A stretch of 64,000 bases of DNA from Piper betle (taxonomy: Eukaryota > Streptophyta > Magnoliopsida > Piperales > Piperaceae). The position numbers and the translations under genes were made by a program. The notes below the pieces were generated by a model. It had not been told where the DNA came from. It ran no database searches and saw nothing but the letters and a program-made list of their open reading frames with translations. Below are positions 1 through 11,358 of this stretch, piece after piece; the first letter of the stretch is position 1; each line of letters begins with the position of its first letter. Location of the stretch: positions 1 to 64,000 of the forward strand of contig JAURVB010012431.1 of assembly GCA_033002965.1 (NCBI GenBank). The letters are read 5' to 3'.

Positions 1-2124
1 CAACAAGGGCAACCGTCTCACCGAAAAGGACCGAACGTATTATATTCTTTACCCGGTTAATTATTATATTTTATTATTTACCCGGTTACCCGGTTAAGTG
101 AAATACGGGTGTTTTCACATACCCTAGCCATCATTTTCATTTTTATAAATTTTGAAAGAGCATGTCATTTTTCACATAAGGGTGTAGGGCGTCTTCCTCA
201 CCTTAGCCGCCTGGTTCTCCTCTTCCTTGCCGGTGTTTCTTCCTTGCTTGGGTATCCTTCCTATCTCCCTCTTCTTCATTTTCTTGTATTCATATGTCTT
301 TTCAATTGATAATAAGCTTGATAAACATGAGAATTAAAGTTTGAAATCAACGATAACAACTAAAACTAAACTGAAAAATGGAATTTTGCCATGGCCAACG
401 GATCTGAAGTTGGGCAATGATAGGCAACTGTTAACAAAGGTTTCAAGGCAGCCCTCACACCCCCAACGACCTCTCTGGCTGCATGGTCGAAGGGTGGCGT
501 CACCTTGTCCTTGGGTTCCAATGGGTGGCAGAATTTTAGTGGTTATGGGCAGAATTGTAGTGTGCAACGCTGTGGGAGATTCCAGACGTCCAAGCCAGTT
601 TGCTGGCCAAAGACTCACGTCGTGCATGCTCACAGCACTTGGCCTTGACGTTGGGTTGCCATGCAGGGAGAAGGGAAGTGTTCCCGGCAGTGCTGCTGGC
701 CCGGAGTGCACCTTGCAGTCCCGGCGGTGCTGCTGGCCAGGAGTCGCTCGCCATGGTGCAGAACAGAGTCTGACATGGATAGTTGCAGTAATGCACAAGC
801 TTTATGCTTCCAATTGGATTGGTAGGGAGGGGAGTGAAGGACATGGTCTGGTTTTGGGTTGAAGAGGAAGATATCAGGCTTGGTTTGGTGCAGGACGTCG
901 CCTTAGATAGTTGCTGTAAAACATGGACGTTAGGCTTCATCTTTGGTTGTTTTAATTCATTGTTGATGCTTGATTAGGATGTTTAGATGGTTGTTCAATT
1001 AGGTTGCATAGGGAAGAAGAAGAAGGGCGTGATCTGAGTTGTGCCAACGACAAAGCTGGAAGAAGAGAAGGGCCGACGGGAAGAAGAAGATGAAGAAGGG
1101 CTGACTCGAGTTAAAAATAATAAGAACTCGTAATAAATCTCTAAAAATAATTATTTTTATGGGTTATAGGTTAAAGTTACTAAACTAATTTCATTATTAG
1201 ACGAAATTGACATGGACATAAGTAGTAAAAAAATTACGGTAATGAAAAATGGTCGATAATTAATCGGAGTAATATAAGTGATTAAATTAAATCGGACGGT
1301 TATAAGTGATTAATAAAATAAAGATTTTACCTTTATTATATTAAATTTAATATTAGGTAAATAAAGTGATTATTTAAATACCGAGTTAATAATAATTTAA
1401 AATAGCAATCACTAGCTCCGAACCTAAATAGTATAATAAAAATAAATAAAGTTCAAAATTTTATTGAGTCAAATAATTTAAATTAATGGTATTAATAATA
1501 TTTTTTAATTTGAATAATACAAATTATTTTAAATAATTTAATCGTACAACTTATTTAATTAAATTTAAATGTATATGGATAGCGATTAAATATTTAAAAC
1601 CGTAAACTAAATTATCAAGATTGTGGTTAAGTAATTATCGTATTAAAGGAAAATATACTAATAATAATTATTATATATTTGTTTATAAGTTGATAATTAC
1701 TTTATTATTTGTTAAGTGTTAATTATGATCTAGATTATTAATGCAAAGTAGGATTTAAATGATTATATCACATGAATAGTTTAATATTTAATATTGTTGA
1801 AATTTAATAGTGATATATATATTAGTCATTTAGTTGCATGCATTTCTACTTGAACAAAATTATACTTATGTATAATTTTATGTCCTCGTTCAGATTAGGA
1901 TCATTGGTCGCAGCTGCAAGTTCGAAATATCTTGGTCCGTATAATTATTTAAAATGTTGTATTTTCCTTTGTGGACAGCCTGCTCAGCCTGAGCCCAGAT
2001 TCGACCACCATGCACTGATTGCAACCAGGGTGAAGGAACTGACTCAATCTGACACAGGCTACGCCCTTCATAATCAAATAATGGAGATGTCAGAATGGAC
2101 CTGACAGCCATAATACAATAAATT

Positions 2125-3044
2125 GGACATGGCAGATTGGACTCGCTAGCCAATTACGGACATGGTGGATTGGACTCACCAGGCGATAACAGACATTGCG
2201 AATTGGACTCGCCAGCCATTAATGGACATGATGGACTGACCCATCAGCCAATAAATTGGACATGGCAGATTGACTCACCAGCTAATTACGGACATGGTGG
2301 ATTGGACTCACCAGCCAATTAACGGACATAGCGGATTGGACTCGCCAGCCGGTAATGGACATGTGGACTGATCCATTAGCTAATAAATTGGACATGGCGG
2401 ATTGGACTCGCCAGCCAATTACGGACATGGTGGATTGGACTCACCAGCCAATAATGGACATGGTGGATTTGACTCGCTAGCCAGTAATGGACATGATGGA
2501 CTGACCCATCAGCCAATAAATTGGACATGGCAGATTGGACTTGCTAGCCAATTACGGACATGGTGGATTGGACTCACCAGCCGATAACGGACATGGCGGA
2601 TTGGACTCGCCTGCCGGTAATGGACATGATGGACTGACCCATCAGCCAATAAATTAGACATGGCGGATTGGACTCGATAGCCAATTACGGACATGGTGGA
2701 TTGGACTCACCAGCCGATAACGGACATGGCAGATTGGACTTTCCAGCCGGTAATGGACATGACGGACCGACCCATTAGCCAATAAATTAGACATGGCAGA
2801 TTGGACTCGCCAACCAATTACAGACATGGTGGATTGGACTCACTAGCCGATAACGGACATGATGGATTGGACTCGTCAGCCGATAATGGACATGATAGAC
2901 TGACCCATCAGCCAATAGATAGACATGGTGGACTGACCCATCAGCCATTAGATGGACATGGTGGATTGACCCATCAGCCAACTAATGGACATGATGGACT
3001 GAACCATCAAGTAATAAATAGACATGTTGGAATGATCACAACAA
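2125..3044 (+). repeat. 133-bp higher-order tandem array in the A1 5' LTR
   Basis: Monomers of 33-34 bp start GGACATGG or GGACATGA and come in four types (ending CCAATTAC, CCGATAAC, CCGGTAAT and CCAATAAATT). They repeat in the fixed order 33+33+33+34 = 133 bp. Because 33 is a multiple of three but 133 is not, every reading frame is open for a few monomers and then lost, giving ladders of spurious ORFs. About 920 bp, near seven units, the last ones degenerate. Confidence 0.92.
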
Positions 3045-3138
3045 CCAATATTATAGATAATGATAGGGAGTTTGTGGACTTGTTTTATTTAATTATACAG
3101 CTTAGTGTTTAATCTCTAACGTGAAATTGCCTCCGCAG

Positions 3139-3195
3139 GTTAGCAGCTGGAACTAAAGACTAAGAGTCGACAGGGTGGTTCTTCAACCAACTCAG
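3139..3195 (+). other. Conserved GT...AG interval in the A LTR end (possible short intron)
   Basis: CAG then GTTAGC starts the interval and CTCAG ends it, 57 bases. The same pair, with the better donor CAG/GTGAGC or GTGAGT, is at 9654-9710, 26491-26548, 32934-32992 and, on the minus strand, 11617-11674. In most copies the donor sits in a small hairpin (TGCGGA, ATTGCC, TCCGCA). A 57-59-base intron would be short for a plant, so splicing is a hypothesis only. Confidence 0.3.
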
Positions 3196-3485
3196 GTGGT
3201 GAACAGATAATAAACAAACTTCTCTTTATTTTTTTCGTGTTATAAATGTGGCTATGGGAAACGGTCCATGATTGTGGGATAATTATTTCATACATTGTCA
3301 TTTGAAACATAAGTTCTTTTGATTTAGAAGTGCTAGACTTATTTGCTTTATATTATTCATGTAACCTTTTAAGTAACACCAAGTCCAGTTTGGACTGGTC
3401 ATTATAGGGCTGGTTTTGTTAAATTTTGAGTAACACCTGGCCAGCAAGGCGCACAATATCATGAAACATGGCGGGTTGTTACATG

Positions 3486-3497
3486 TGGTATCAGAGC
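3486..3497 (+). other. Primer-binding site of A1
   Basis: TGGTATCAGAGC, complementary to the 3' end of initiator methionine tRNA, starts two bases after the LTR end. This is the usual site for priming minus-strand DNA synthesis in plant LTR retrotransposons and it is intact here. Confidence 0.95.
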
Positions 3498-3664
3498 CTG
3501 GTTTCCCACTAGCTCACATTTTATGACTCAAGTACCTTGTTGAAAAGTCCAATAATTATATTTTCCCATTGTGTTGTGCTATTAATTGACAAATTCATTC
3601 GTTAATAAACCTAAGTCATAACTGAAAAAAAGTACTAATGAACCATGATGGTTTTACATTTTAG

Positions 3665-4050
3665 ATGGCAGGCAATCGTAGACAGCCAAACTGAGCTACT
3701 CTGCCCAATGCGAACACCGAGAATGTGTTGGCTCAGATCCTGACGACCATACAGGGACTGGCACAGGCTTCAGAAAATACAAATTCTGTGGTTGAAAATA
3801 TGGTTCAGCGGTTACCGAGAGTGGTAGCAGAGCATGGAGCCTCAAACTCGGCAACGGGTCCCAGAATCACCCCAGATGGTGGTCAGGGGAGTGCCCGAGG
3901 GTGGGCAGGGTTAGCAGACCCGGGCGAGCAAGGGGAGCATCCAAACACCATGCCACCGGTAGTCCGACAAGTGATGCCGCCCGCGGTTGACAATAGTGAC
4001 CGTTACACTGTGGAAAAATTCAACAAGAATGGAGCAAAACTATTTGTCGT
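3665..4050 (+). pseudogene. gag of A1, N-terminal part only
   Basis: An ATG at 3665 opens a frame that meets TGA at its tenth codon. The frame then continues open with ...[18 protein letters not shown]... and ...DRYTVEKF, matching the gag N-terminus of A2 (33420) and A3 (minus strand). The match stops near 4050, where the sequence jumps to the start of RT. The capsid core, zinc knuckle and protease are absent. Gag would form the virus-like particle; this fragment could not. A2 has a TGA at the same codon. Confidence 0.75.
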
Positions 4051-4052
4051 TG

Positions 4053-4740
4053 CAGGTAGGGTTCATCCAACCAAGTACTTCACTTTGGGGAGCCCCTGTG
4101 CTTTTTGTGAAGAGGAAGGTGGATCACTTCGGCTGTGTATTGACTATCGAAAAATCAATCAAGTGACAGTCAAGAATCGGTACCCCTTACCGAGGATTGT
4201 TGATTTGTTTGATTAGCTAAAAACAGCGGGAATATTTTCTAAGATAGACTTGCGGTCTGGTTATCACCAGTTGCGAGTAAAGGAGTCAAACATATAGAAA
4301 ACGGCTTTTCGAAATCGATATGGACATTATAAGTTTCTGGTTATGCCTTTCGGTCTAACAAATGCACTAGTGGCCTTTATGTCACTCATGGACACAGTAT
4401 TCCACACATACCTCGACAAGTTTATTATTGTATTTGTGGACGACATTCTGGTCAATTCAAATAATGAAGAAGAGCATGTGAAGCACCTGTCTATTACTCT
4501 TCAAGTTTTGAGAGAACATCAACTGTTCGCCAAGCTCTCAAAGTATGACTTCTGGATGAGGGAGGTAAATTTCCTTGATCATATTGTCTCAAAGGCTGGA
4601 ATTGTAGTGGATCCATCAAAAGTGAAAGGAGTCACTGATTGGCCACAACCTAAGTCAGACACTGATATCAGAAGCTTCCTTTTTTAGCGGGTTACTATAG
4701 GAAATTCATTAAAGACTTCTCCTTAGTAGTATTGCTGATG
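4053..4740 (+). pseudogene. Reverse transcriptase domain of A1
   Basis: The finger and palm core of a Ty3/gypsy RT can be read: [47 protein letters not shown] (the active-site box, with both aspartates) and the thumb start SEIRSFL-like. A TAG follows VDLFD near 4214, a second stop lies near 4297, and a stop at 4685 ends the thumb. The first residues are out of frame because of the deletion joining gag to RT. The core residues are kept but the reading frame is broken, so this is a decayed copy of an enzyme that would copy element RNA into DNA. Confidence 0.85.
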
Positions 4741-5226
4741 ACCAAACTCACAAGGAAGGGGTCAAGTTTGAATGGAGTAGTAAGTGTGAGGAGAGTTTCC
4801 AGTCTCTAAAGAAGAGTTTAACAAGTGCACCAGTCTTGACCCTGCCAAATGGCAATGAAGGAATCGTAGTCTTCAGTGATGGGTCTCTGTTGGATTTAGG
4901 ATGCGTCCTTATGCAAGAAGGTAAGGTGGTGGCCTATGCCTCTCGTCAATTGAAGATTCATGAGAAAAATTATGCAACCCATGACATGGAACTGGCAGCA
5001 GTGGTTTTTCCTTGAAGATTTGGAGACACTACTTGTATGGAGCCCAGTTCGAAGTCTTCAATGACCACTAGAGTTTGAAGTATATCTTCACCTAGAATGA
5101 CCTTAACCTTCAACAGAGGCGGTGGGTATAATATTTGAAGGACTACGACTTCCAAATCTTATGCCATCGAGGGAAAGTGAATGTGGTAGCCGACGCGTTG
5201 AGTCGGAAGGGCAAAGTGGACAAAAG
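4741..5226 (+). pseudogene. RNase H domain of A1
   Basis: It continues from RT with [37 protein letters not shown] and, in another frame, [16 protein letters not shown]. The first box reads SDGS where A2 has SDAS. A frameshift or stop after AAVVF (near 5013) breaks the middle, where the catalytic TDHQSLKY box of A2 is scrambled. The domain normally degrades the RNA strand during reverse transcription; this copy cannot be translated whole. Confidence 0.8.
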
Positions 5227-5377
5227 TCAGCAGCTAGCTAGACTTTGGGCCATGTCAGCAAAAGTGGTAGCTATCAACCTGGTAGAGCAACTAACAGGCT
5301 TACTGGTAAATTTGGTTGTTTCCAGTGATTTAGTTGATCGTGTTAAGCTAGCATAAATAGGTGATGAGGAGCTGATA

Positions 5378-5829
5378 CTCGGAGGAAGGACCAAGAATTC
5401 CAAGTTGGGGAGTTTGTGTACCTAAAGACATCTCCTACGAAGGGGGTGTTCAGATTTAAAATATCACTGAAGTTGAAGCCAAGATTCATAGGACCGTTTC
5501 CAATCCTGGATCGAGTTGGGAATTGTGCATATAAATTAGCATTGCCACCAAGCCTAGCTGGAGTACACAATGTTTTCCATGTGTCAATGCTAAAGAAATA
5601 TGTACGGGATGAGGATCAAATCATCACAAATTTTGAAGACTTAGAGCTACAATCAAATTTAACATACGAGGAAAAGCCGATTCGCATCCTGGCAAGAGAA
5701 ATAAAGACACTGAGGAACAAGGAATTTCCTTTGGTAAACGTATTGTGGAAAAATCAAGGGTCAGAGGAAGCTACATGGGAGACTGAATAAGAAATGGCAA
5801 GGAAATACCCTAGCCTGTTGGTGGCATAG
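5378..5829 (+). pseudogene. Integrase C-terminus and chromodomain of A1
   Basis: Just after the RNase H linker (near 5375) the sequence jumps to the integrase tail; the zinc-binding and DDE core regions present in A2 at 34742-35416 are missing. The tail reads VYLKTSPTKGV, LALPPSLAGVHNVFHVSMLKKYV and then a chromodomain-like end with EEATWETE, a TAA in place of the following glutamine, and EMARKYPSLLVA up to TAG at 5827. In chromoviruses the chromodomain is thought to steer integration to heterochromatin. Confidence 0.82.
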
Positions 5830-5934
5830 GAACTTTATATTATAGTAGCATGAACTGATCCCGAAGAAAAATAAATAAAGTTAATCATTCTTGTTCTGTT
5901 GCCTGTTATGATATTTTGGGGACGAAATATTTCC

Positions 5935-5946
5935 AAGTTGGGGAGA
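5935..5946 (+). other. Polypurine tract of A1
   Basis: AAGTTGGGGAGA lies one base before the TG of the 3' LTR. It is the expected primer for plus-strand synthesis and is identical in A2 at 36193-36204. Confidence 0.8.
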
Positions 5947-5947
5947 T

Positions 5948-8900
5948 TGTAAAGAACGTGGAAAAAAAGTTAAAAATTATTTTTTATTATATTCAACTCG
6001 GTCTAGAAAGGACCGAACGTGTTATATTCTTTACCCAGTTACATGGTTAAGTAAAATACGGGTGTTTTCACATACCCTAGCCTTCATTTTTATTTTTATA
6101 AATTTTGAAAGTGCACGTCATTTTTCACATACGGGTGTAGGGGCGTCTTCCTCACCTTAGCCGCCTAGTTCTCCTCTTCCTTGCCGGTGTTTCTTCCTTG
6201 CTTGGGTATCCTTCCTATCTCCCTCTTCTTCATTTTCTTGTATTCATATGTCTTTTTAATTGATAATAAGCTTGATAAACATGAGAATTAAAGTCTGAAA
6301 TCAACAATAACAACTAAAAGTAAACTGGAAAATGGAATTTCGCCATGGCCAACGGGTCTGAAGTTGGGCAATGATAGGCAACTGTAAACAAAGATTTCAA
6401 GGCAGCCCTCACACCCCCAACGACCTCTCTGGCTGCTGGGTCGAAGGGTGGCGTCGCCTTGTCCCTGGGTTCCGATGGGTGGCGGAATTTCAGTGGTTAT
6501 GGGCGGAGTTGTAGTGTGCGACGCTGTGGGAGATTCCAGACGTCCAAGCCAGTTTGCTGGCCAAAGACTCACGTCGTGCATGCTCACAGCGCTTGGCCTT
6601 GACGTTGGGTTGTCGTGCAGGGAGAAGGGAAGTGTTCCCGGCGGTGCTGCTGGCCCGGAGTGCACCGTGCACTCCCGGCGGTGCTGCTGGCCAGGAGTCG
6701 CTCGCTTTGGTGCAGAACGGAGTTTGACGTGGATAGTTGCTGTAAAGCACAAGCTTTATGCTTCCAATTGGATTGGTAGGGAGGGGAGTGAAGGACGTGG
6801 TCTGGTTTTGGGTTGAAGAGGAAGATATCAGGCCTGGTTTGGTGCAGGACGTTGCCTTGGATAGCTGCTGTAAAACATGGACATTAGGCTTCATCTTTGG
6901 ATGTTTTAATTCATTGTTGATGCTTGATTAGGATGTTTAGATGGTTGTTCAATTAGGTTGCATAGGGAAGAAGAAGAAGGGCATGATCTGAGTTGTGCCA
7001 ACGACGAAGCTGGAAGAAGAGAAGGGCCGACGGGAAGAAGAAGAAGAAGAAGAAGCTCACGGTGGCAAATCTGTAAATACTGGTTGACTCAATACCGACT
7101 CGAGTTAAAAATAATACGAACTCGTAATAAATCTTTAAAAATAATTATTTTAATGGGTTATGGGTTAAAGTTACTAAACTAATTTCATTATTAGACGAAA
7201 TCGACATGGACATAAGTAATAAAAAATTACGGTAATGATAAACGGTCGATAATTAATCGGCGTAATAAAAGTGATTAAATTAAATCGGACGGTTATAAGT
7301 GAATAATAAAATAAAGATTTTACCTTTATCATATTAAATTTAATATTAGGTAAATAAAGTGATTATTTTAATAACGAGTCAGTAATATAGAAAATGAGTT
7401 ATTAAACTATAGTCGGTAGCAATCACTAGCGTCGAACCTAAATAGCATAATGAAAATAAATAAAGTTCAAAATTTTATTGAGTTAAATAATTTAAAATAA
7501 TGGTATTAATAATATTTTTAAATTAGAATAATACAAATTATTTTAAATAATTTAATCGTACAACTTATTTAACTAAATTGCTATGAATAAGGATAGCGAT
7601 TAAAGATTTAAAACCGTAAACTAAATTATCAAGATTGTGGTTAAGTAATTATCGTCTCAAAGGAAAATATACTAATAATAATAATTAAATATTTGTTTAT
7701 AAGTTGATAATTATTTTATTATTTGTTAAGTGTTAATTATGATCTAGATTATTAATGTAAAGTAGGATTTAAATGATTATATCACATGAATAGTTTAATA
7801 TTTAATATTGTTGAAATTTAATAGTGATATATATACTAGTCATTTAGTTGCATGCATTTCTACTTGAATAAAATTATACTTATGTATAATTTTATGTCCT
7901 CGTTCAGATTAGGATCATTGGTCGCAGCTGCAAGTTCGAAATATCTAGGTCCGTATAATTATTTAAAATGTTGTATTTTCCCTTGTGGACAGCCTGGTCA
8001 GCCTGAGCCCAGATTCGACCACCATGCACCGAGTACAACCGGGGTTAAGGAATTGACTCAGTCTGACACGGGCTACGCCCTTCATAATCAAATAATGGAC
8101 ATGTCAGAATGGACCTGACAACCATAATACAGTAAATTGGACATGGCGGATTGGACTCGCCAGCCAATTACGGACATGGTGGATTGGACTCACCAGCCAA
8201 TAACGGACTTGGCAGATTGGACTCGCCAGCCGGTAATGCACATGATGGACTGACTCATCAGCCAATAAATTGGGCATGGCAGATTGGACTCGCCAGCTAA
8301 TTACGGACATGGTGGATTGGACTCACCAGCCAATAACGGACATGGCAGATTGGACTCGCCAACCGGTAATGGACACGATGGACTGACCCATCAGCCAATA
8401 AATTGGACATGGCAGATTGGACTCGCTAGCCAATTACGAACATGGTGGATTGGACTCACCAGCCGATAACGAACATGGCGGATTGGACTTGCCATCCGGT
8501 AATGGACATGATGGACTGACCCATCAGCCAATAAATTGGACATGGCGGATTGGACTCGCCAGCCAATTACGGACATGGTGGATTGGACTCACCAGTCGAT
8601 AACGGACATGGCGGATTGGACTCGCCAGCCAGTAATGGACATGATGGACTAACCCATCAGCTAATAAATTGGACATGGCGGATTGGGTTCGCCAGCCAAT
8701 TACGGACATGGTGGATTGGACTCACCAGCCGATAACGGACATGGCGGATTGGACTCGCTAGCCGGTAATGGACATGATGGACTGACCCATTAGCCAATAA
8801 ATTGGACATGGCAGATTGGACTCGCCAGCCAATTACGGACATGGTGGATTGGATTCACCAGCCAATAACGGACATGGCGGATTGGACTCACCAACCGGTA

Positions 8901-10001
8901 ATGGACATAATGGATAGACCCATCAGCAAATAAATTGGACATGGCGGATTGGACTCGCCAGCCAATTACGGACATGGTGGATTGGACTCACCAGCCGATA
9001 ACAGACATGGTGGATTGGACTCGCCAGCCGGTAATGGACATGATGGACTGACCCATCAGCAAATAAATTGGACATGGCGGATTGGACTCGCCAGCAAATT
9101 ACGGACATGCTGGATTGGACTCACCAGCCGATAACGGACATGGCGGATTGGACTCGCCAGCCAGGTAATGGACATGATGGACTGACCCATCAACCTCAAA
9201 TTGGACATGGCAGATTGGACTCACCAGCCAATTACGGACATGGTGGATTGGACTCACCTGCCGATAATGGACATGGCGGATTGGACTCGCCAGCTGGTAA
9301 TGGACATGATGGATTGACCCATCAGCCAATAAATTGGACATGGCGGATTGGACTCGCCAGCCAATTACAGACATGGCTGGATTGGACTCACCAGCCGATA
9401 ATGGACATGGCGGATTGGACTCACCAGCCGGTAATGGACATGATGGACTGACCCATCAACTAATAGATGGACATGGTGGACTGACCCATCAGCCAACTTA
9501 TGGACATGGTGGACTAAACCATCAGCTAATAAATGGGCCTGTCGGAATGGTCCCAACAGCCAATATTATAGATAATGATAGGGAGTTTATGGATTTGTTT
9601 TATTTAATTATATGGCTTAGTGTTTCATCACTAATGCGGAATTGCCTCCGCAGGTTAGCAGCTGGAACTAAAGACTAAGAGTCGACAGGGTGGTTCTTCT
9701 ACCAACTCAGGTGGTGAACAGATAATAAGCAGGACCTCTCTTTTCACTTTTTTGTGTTATTAATGTGGCTATGGGAAATGGTCCATGACTGTGGGATAAT
9801 TATTTCATACATTGTCATTTGAAACATAAGTTCTTTTGATTTAGAAGTTCTAGACTTATTTGTTTTCATATTATTCATGTAACCTTTTAAGTAACACCAA
9901 GTCCGGTTTGGACTGGTCATTATAGGGCTGGTTTTGTTAAATTTTGAGTAACACCTGGCCAGCAAGGCGCACAATATCATGAAACATGGCGGGTTGTTAC
10001 A
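5948..10001 (+). repeat. 3' LTR of A1, 4,054 bp
   Basis: It starts TGTAAAGAAC after the polypurine tract and ends GGTTGTTACA. It matches the 5' LTR throughout with scattered substitutions and small indels, the largest difference being array length. Contents in order: AT-rich leader; a segment at 6288-6816 with shadow ORFs on both strands; GTGGCAAA plus a 25-bp near-palindrome at 7084-7108; an AT-rich stretch; a tandem array; the conserved GT..AG interval at 9654-9710; TGGCTATGGGAAA near the end. There is no gene in it that I recognise. Confidence 0.93.
8139..9559 (+). repeat. 133-bp higher-order tandem array in the A1 3' LTR
   Basis: It has the same four-monomer 133-bp unit as the 5' LTR array but is about 1,420 bp long, near eleven units. 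Staggered 61-codon ORFs on the minus strand recur exactly 133 bp apart (8391, 8524, 8657, 8790, 8923), an independent read-out of the period. The end drifts into shorter units rich in GGACATGGTGG. Confidence 0.93.
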
Positions 10002-10596
10002 CTTTGAGAACTTGGCAAACAGTTGGTGTTCTCTCAGTTATTGAAGAGTAACAGACAGGTGTTTCACATGCTCCTCTTCATTATTTGAATAGACCTGAAT
10101 GTCGTCCACAAACACGATGATAAACTTTTCCAAGTATGCGTGAAATACTGTGTTCATGACTGACATAAAGGCCACTAGTGCATTTGTTAGACCAATAGGC
10201 ATAATAAGAAACTCATAATGTCCATACCGAGTTCGGAAAGCCGTTTTCTATATATCTAATTCTTTTACTCGCAACTGGTGATAACCAGACCGCAAGTCTA
10301 TCTTAAAAAATACTTTGGCTGTTTTTAGCTGATCAACCAAGTCATCAATCCTCGATAAGGGGTACCGATTCTTAATTATCACTTGATTGAGTTGTCAATA
10401 GTCAATACACAGCCAAAGTGATCCATCTTTCTTCTTCACAAAAAGAACAGGGGCTCCCCAGGGTGAAGTACTTGGTCGGATGAAACCTACCCGCAACAAC
10501 TCTTCTAGTTGACTACTCCTTGAGTTCTATTGGAGCTATGCAGTATGGTGCTTTACAAAGTGGTGTTACACCAGGTGCTAGGTCAATGGTGAACTC
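10002..10596 (-). pseudogene. Reverse transcriptase fragment of A3
   Basis: Read on the minus strand it gives DLAPGVTPLCKAPY, a [15 protein letters not shown] block, [12 protein letters not shown] and FVDDIQ-type sequence (near 10108-10085), with stops between. It ends inside the RT thumb at 10002 (equivalent to about 4545 in A1) because A1 interrupts it. At the other end it is fused to gag: the frame runs from gag KKALEF straight into the residues that precede RT, so protease is deleted. Confidence 0.78.
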
Positions 10597-11182
10597 TAGT
10601 GCTTTCTTCTGGACAATGGGCTCTAGAAAATATTGTCCATTGAACGCTACCACAAATTCCATCCACGTAATGGAAGAAATCTTGCAGTCAATGGAATGTG
10701 GTTTTTTTCCATGGATTTCCACCAGTAAGATGCTTCGTCCTGAAGCATTCATGTTGCCTACCTCACTTGATGGCAGTGGGGCACAGACAGAGCCCTAAAG
10801 GAATTTTCGGTAATGTCTATACAGGTCTCCGCCTTTATTGGATCGATCCCTCCAATAAATACCTCAGCTCCATTCTTCCTAAACTTTTCCACAATGTAAC
10901 AGTCACTATCATCAACAGCTGGCGGCACTTGTCTGACTTTCGGTGGTACTGGGTCTGGACGCTCCCCTCGCTGGCCCGGGTCTGCTAACCCTCCCGTCCT
11001 TGGGCACTTCCCTGACCACCGTCTGGGGCAATTCTAGGACCCGCTGCTAAGTTTGAGGCTCCATTCCCTGCTACCACTCCCGGTAACCACTAAACAATAA
11101 TTTGAACAACAAAATTTGTATTTTCTGAAGCCTGCACCAGTCCCTTTATGGCCGTCACGATCTGGGCCACACATTCTTTGTG
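10590..11182 (-). pseudogene. gag fragment of A3
   Basis: On the minus strand it matches A1 and A2 gag: ...QASENTNFVVQ..., [19 protein letters not shown], a degenerate ITEN.F-type core, ISSITWMEFVVAFNGQYF and KKALEF. The first ~30 codons are replaced by other sequence, and a stop lies near ...HQVR. The zinc knuckle and protease are missing because of the gag-RT fusion near 10590-10596. This copy shows more of the capsid core than A1 but has no intact frame. Confidence 0.72.
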
Positions 11183-11344
11183 TTCCCATCATGGTTCATT
11201 AATATCTTCTTTTTCAGTTATGACTTAGGTTTATTAGTAGTGAATGAATTTGTTAATTAATAACATAAAACATTAGGAAAAGATAATTATTGGACTTTTC
11301 AACAAGGTACTTGAGTGATAATTTGTGAGCTAGTGGGAAACCGG

Positions 11345-11356
11345 GCTCTGATACCA
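11345..11356 (-). other. Primer-binding site of A3
   Basis: GCTCTGATACCA on the plus strand is TGGTATCAGAGC on the minus strand, an intact initiator-Met tRNA site two bases from the LTR end at 11359. Confidence 0.92.
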
Positions 11357-11358
11357 CT

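Larger units (their letters stand above)
1..3483 (+). repeat. 5' LTR of A1 (left edge at or just beyond the window start)
   Basis: From about position 26 the sequence matches the 3' LTR from about 6010 to its end, and it ends GTTACA just before the PBS. The first 25 bases match the 3' LTR poorly, so the exact start is unclear. The order is an AT-rich leader, a segment near 340-940 with overlapping ORFs on both strands that has no recognisable domain, an AT-rich stretch (1100-1850), a tandem array (2125-3044) and a conserved end carrying the GT..AG interval. It is about 530 bp shorter than the 3' LTR, mostly in the array. Confidence 0.88.
1..10001 (+). mobile_element. LTR retrotransposon A1, Ty3/gypsy chromovirus, internally deleted
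   Basis: The element has a 5' LTR ending at 3483, a PBS, a 2.46-kb internal region, a polypurine tract and a 3' LTR at 5948-10001. The internal region is far shorter than the 5-6 kb usual for chromoviruses because two blocks are missing: gag C-terminus to protease, and integrase. The coding parts carry stops and frameshifts, so the copy is dead or non-autonomous. The right flank (from 10002) is antisense RT of another element, so A1 probably inserted into A3. The left target duplication lies outside the window, so the 5-bp repeat (expected CTTTG) cannot be checked. Confidence 0.88.

Noticed and set aside
334..862. Overlapping ORFs of 154-173 codons on both strands in the A1 5' LTR, repeated at 6288-6816
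   Set aside because: They appear twice only because LTRs are copies of one another. No domain is recognisable, both strands are open over the same bases, and the A5 version (24680-25020) does not keep the frames.
8104..9556. Ladder of 61-residue ORFs on both strands
   Set aside because: Spaced exactly 133 bp apart; they are by-products of the tandem array.
2125..9559. CRISPR array
   Set aside because: The repeats are contiguous 33-34-bp monomers without unique spacers, in a plant LTR.
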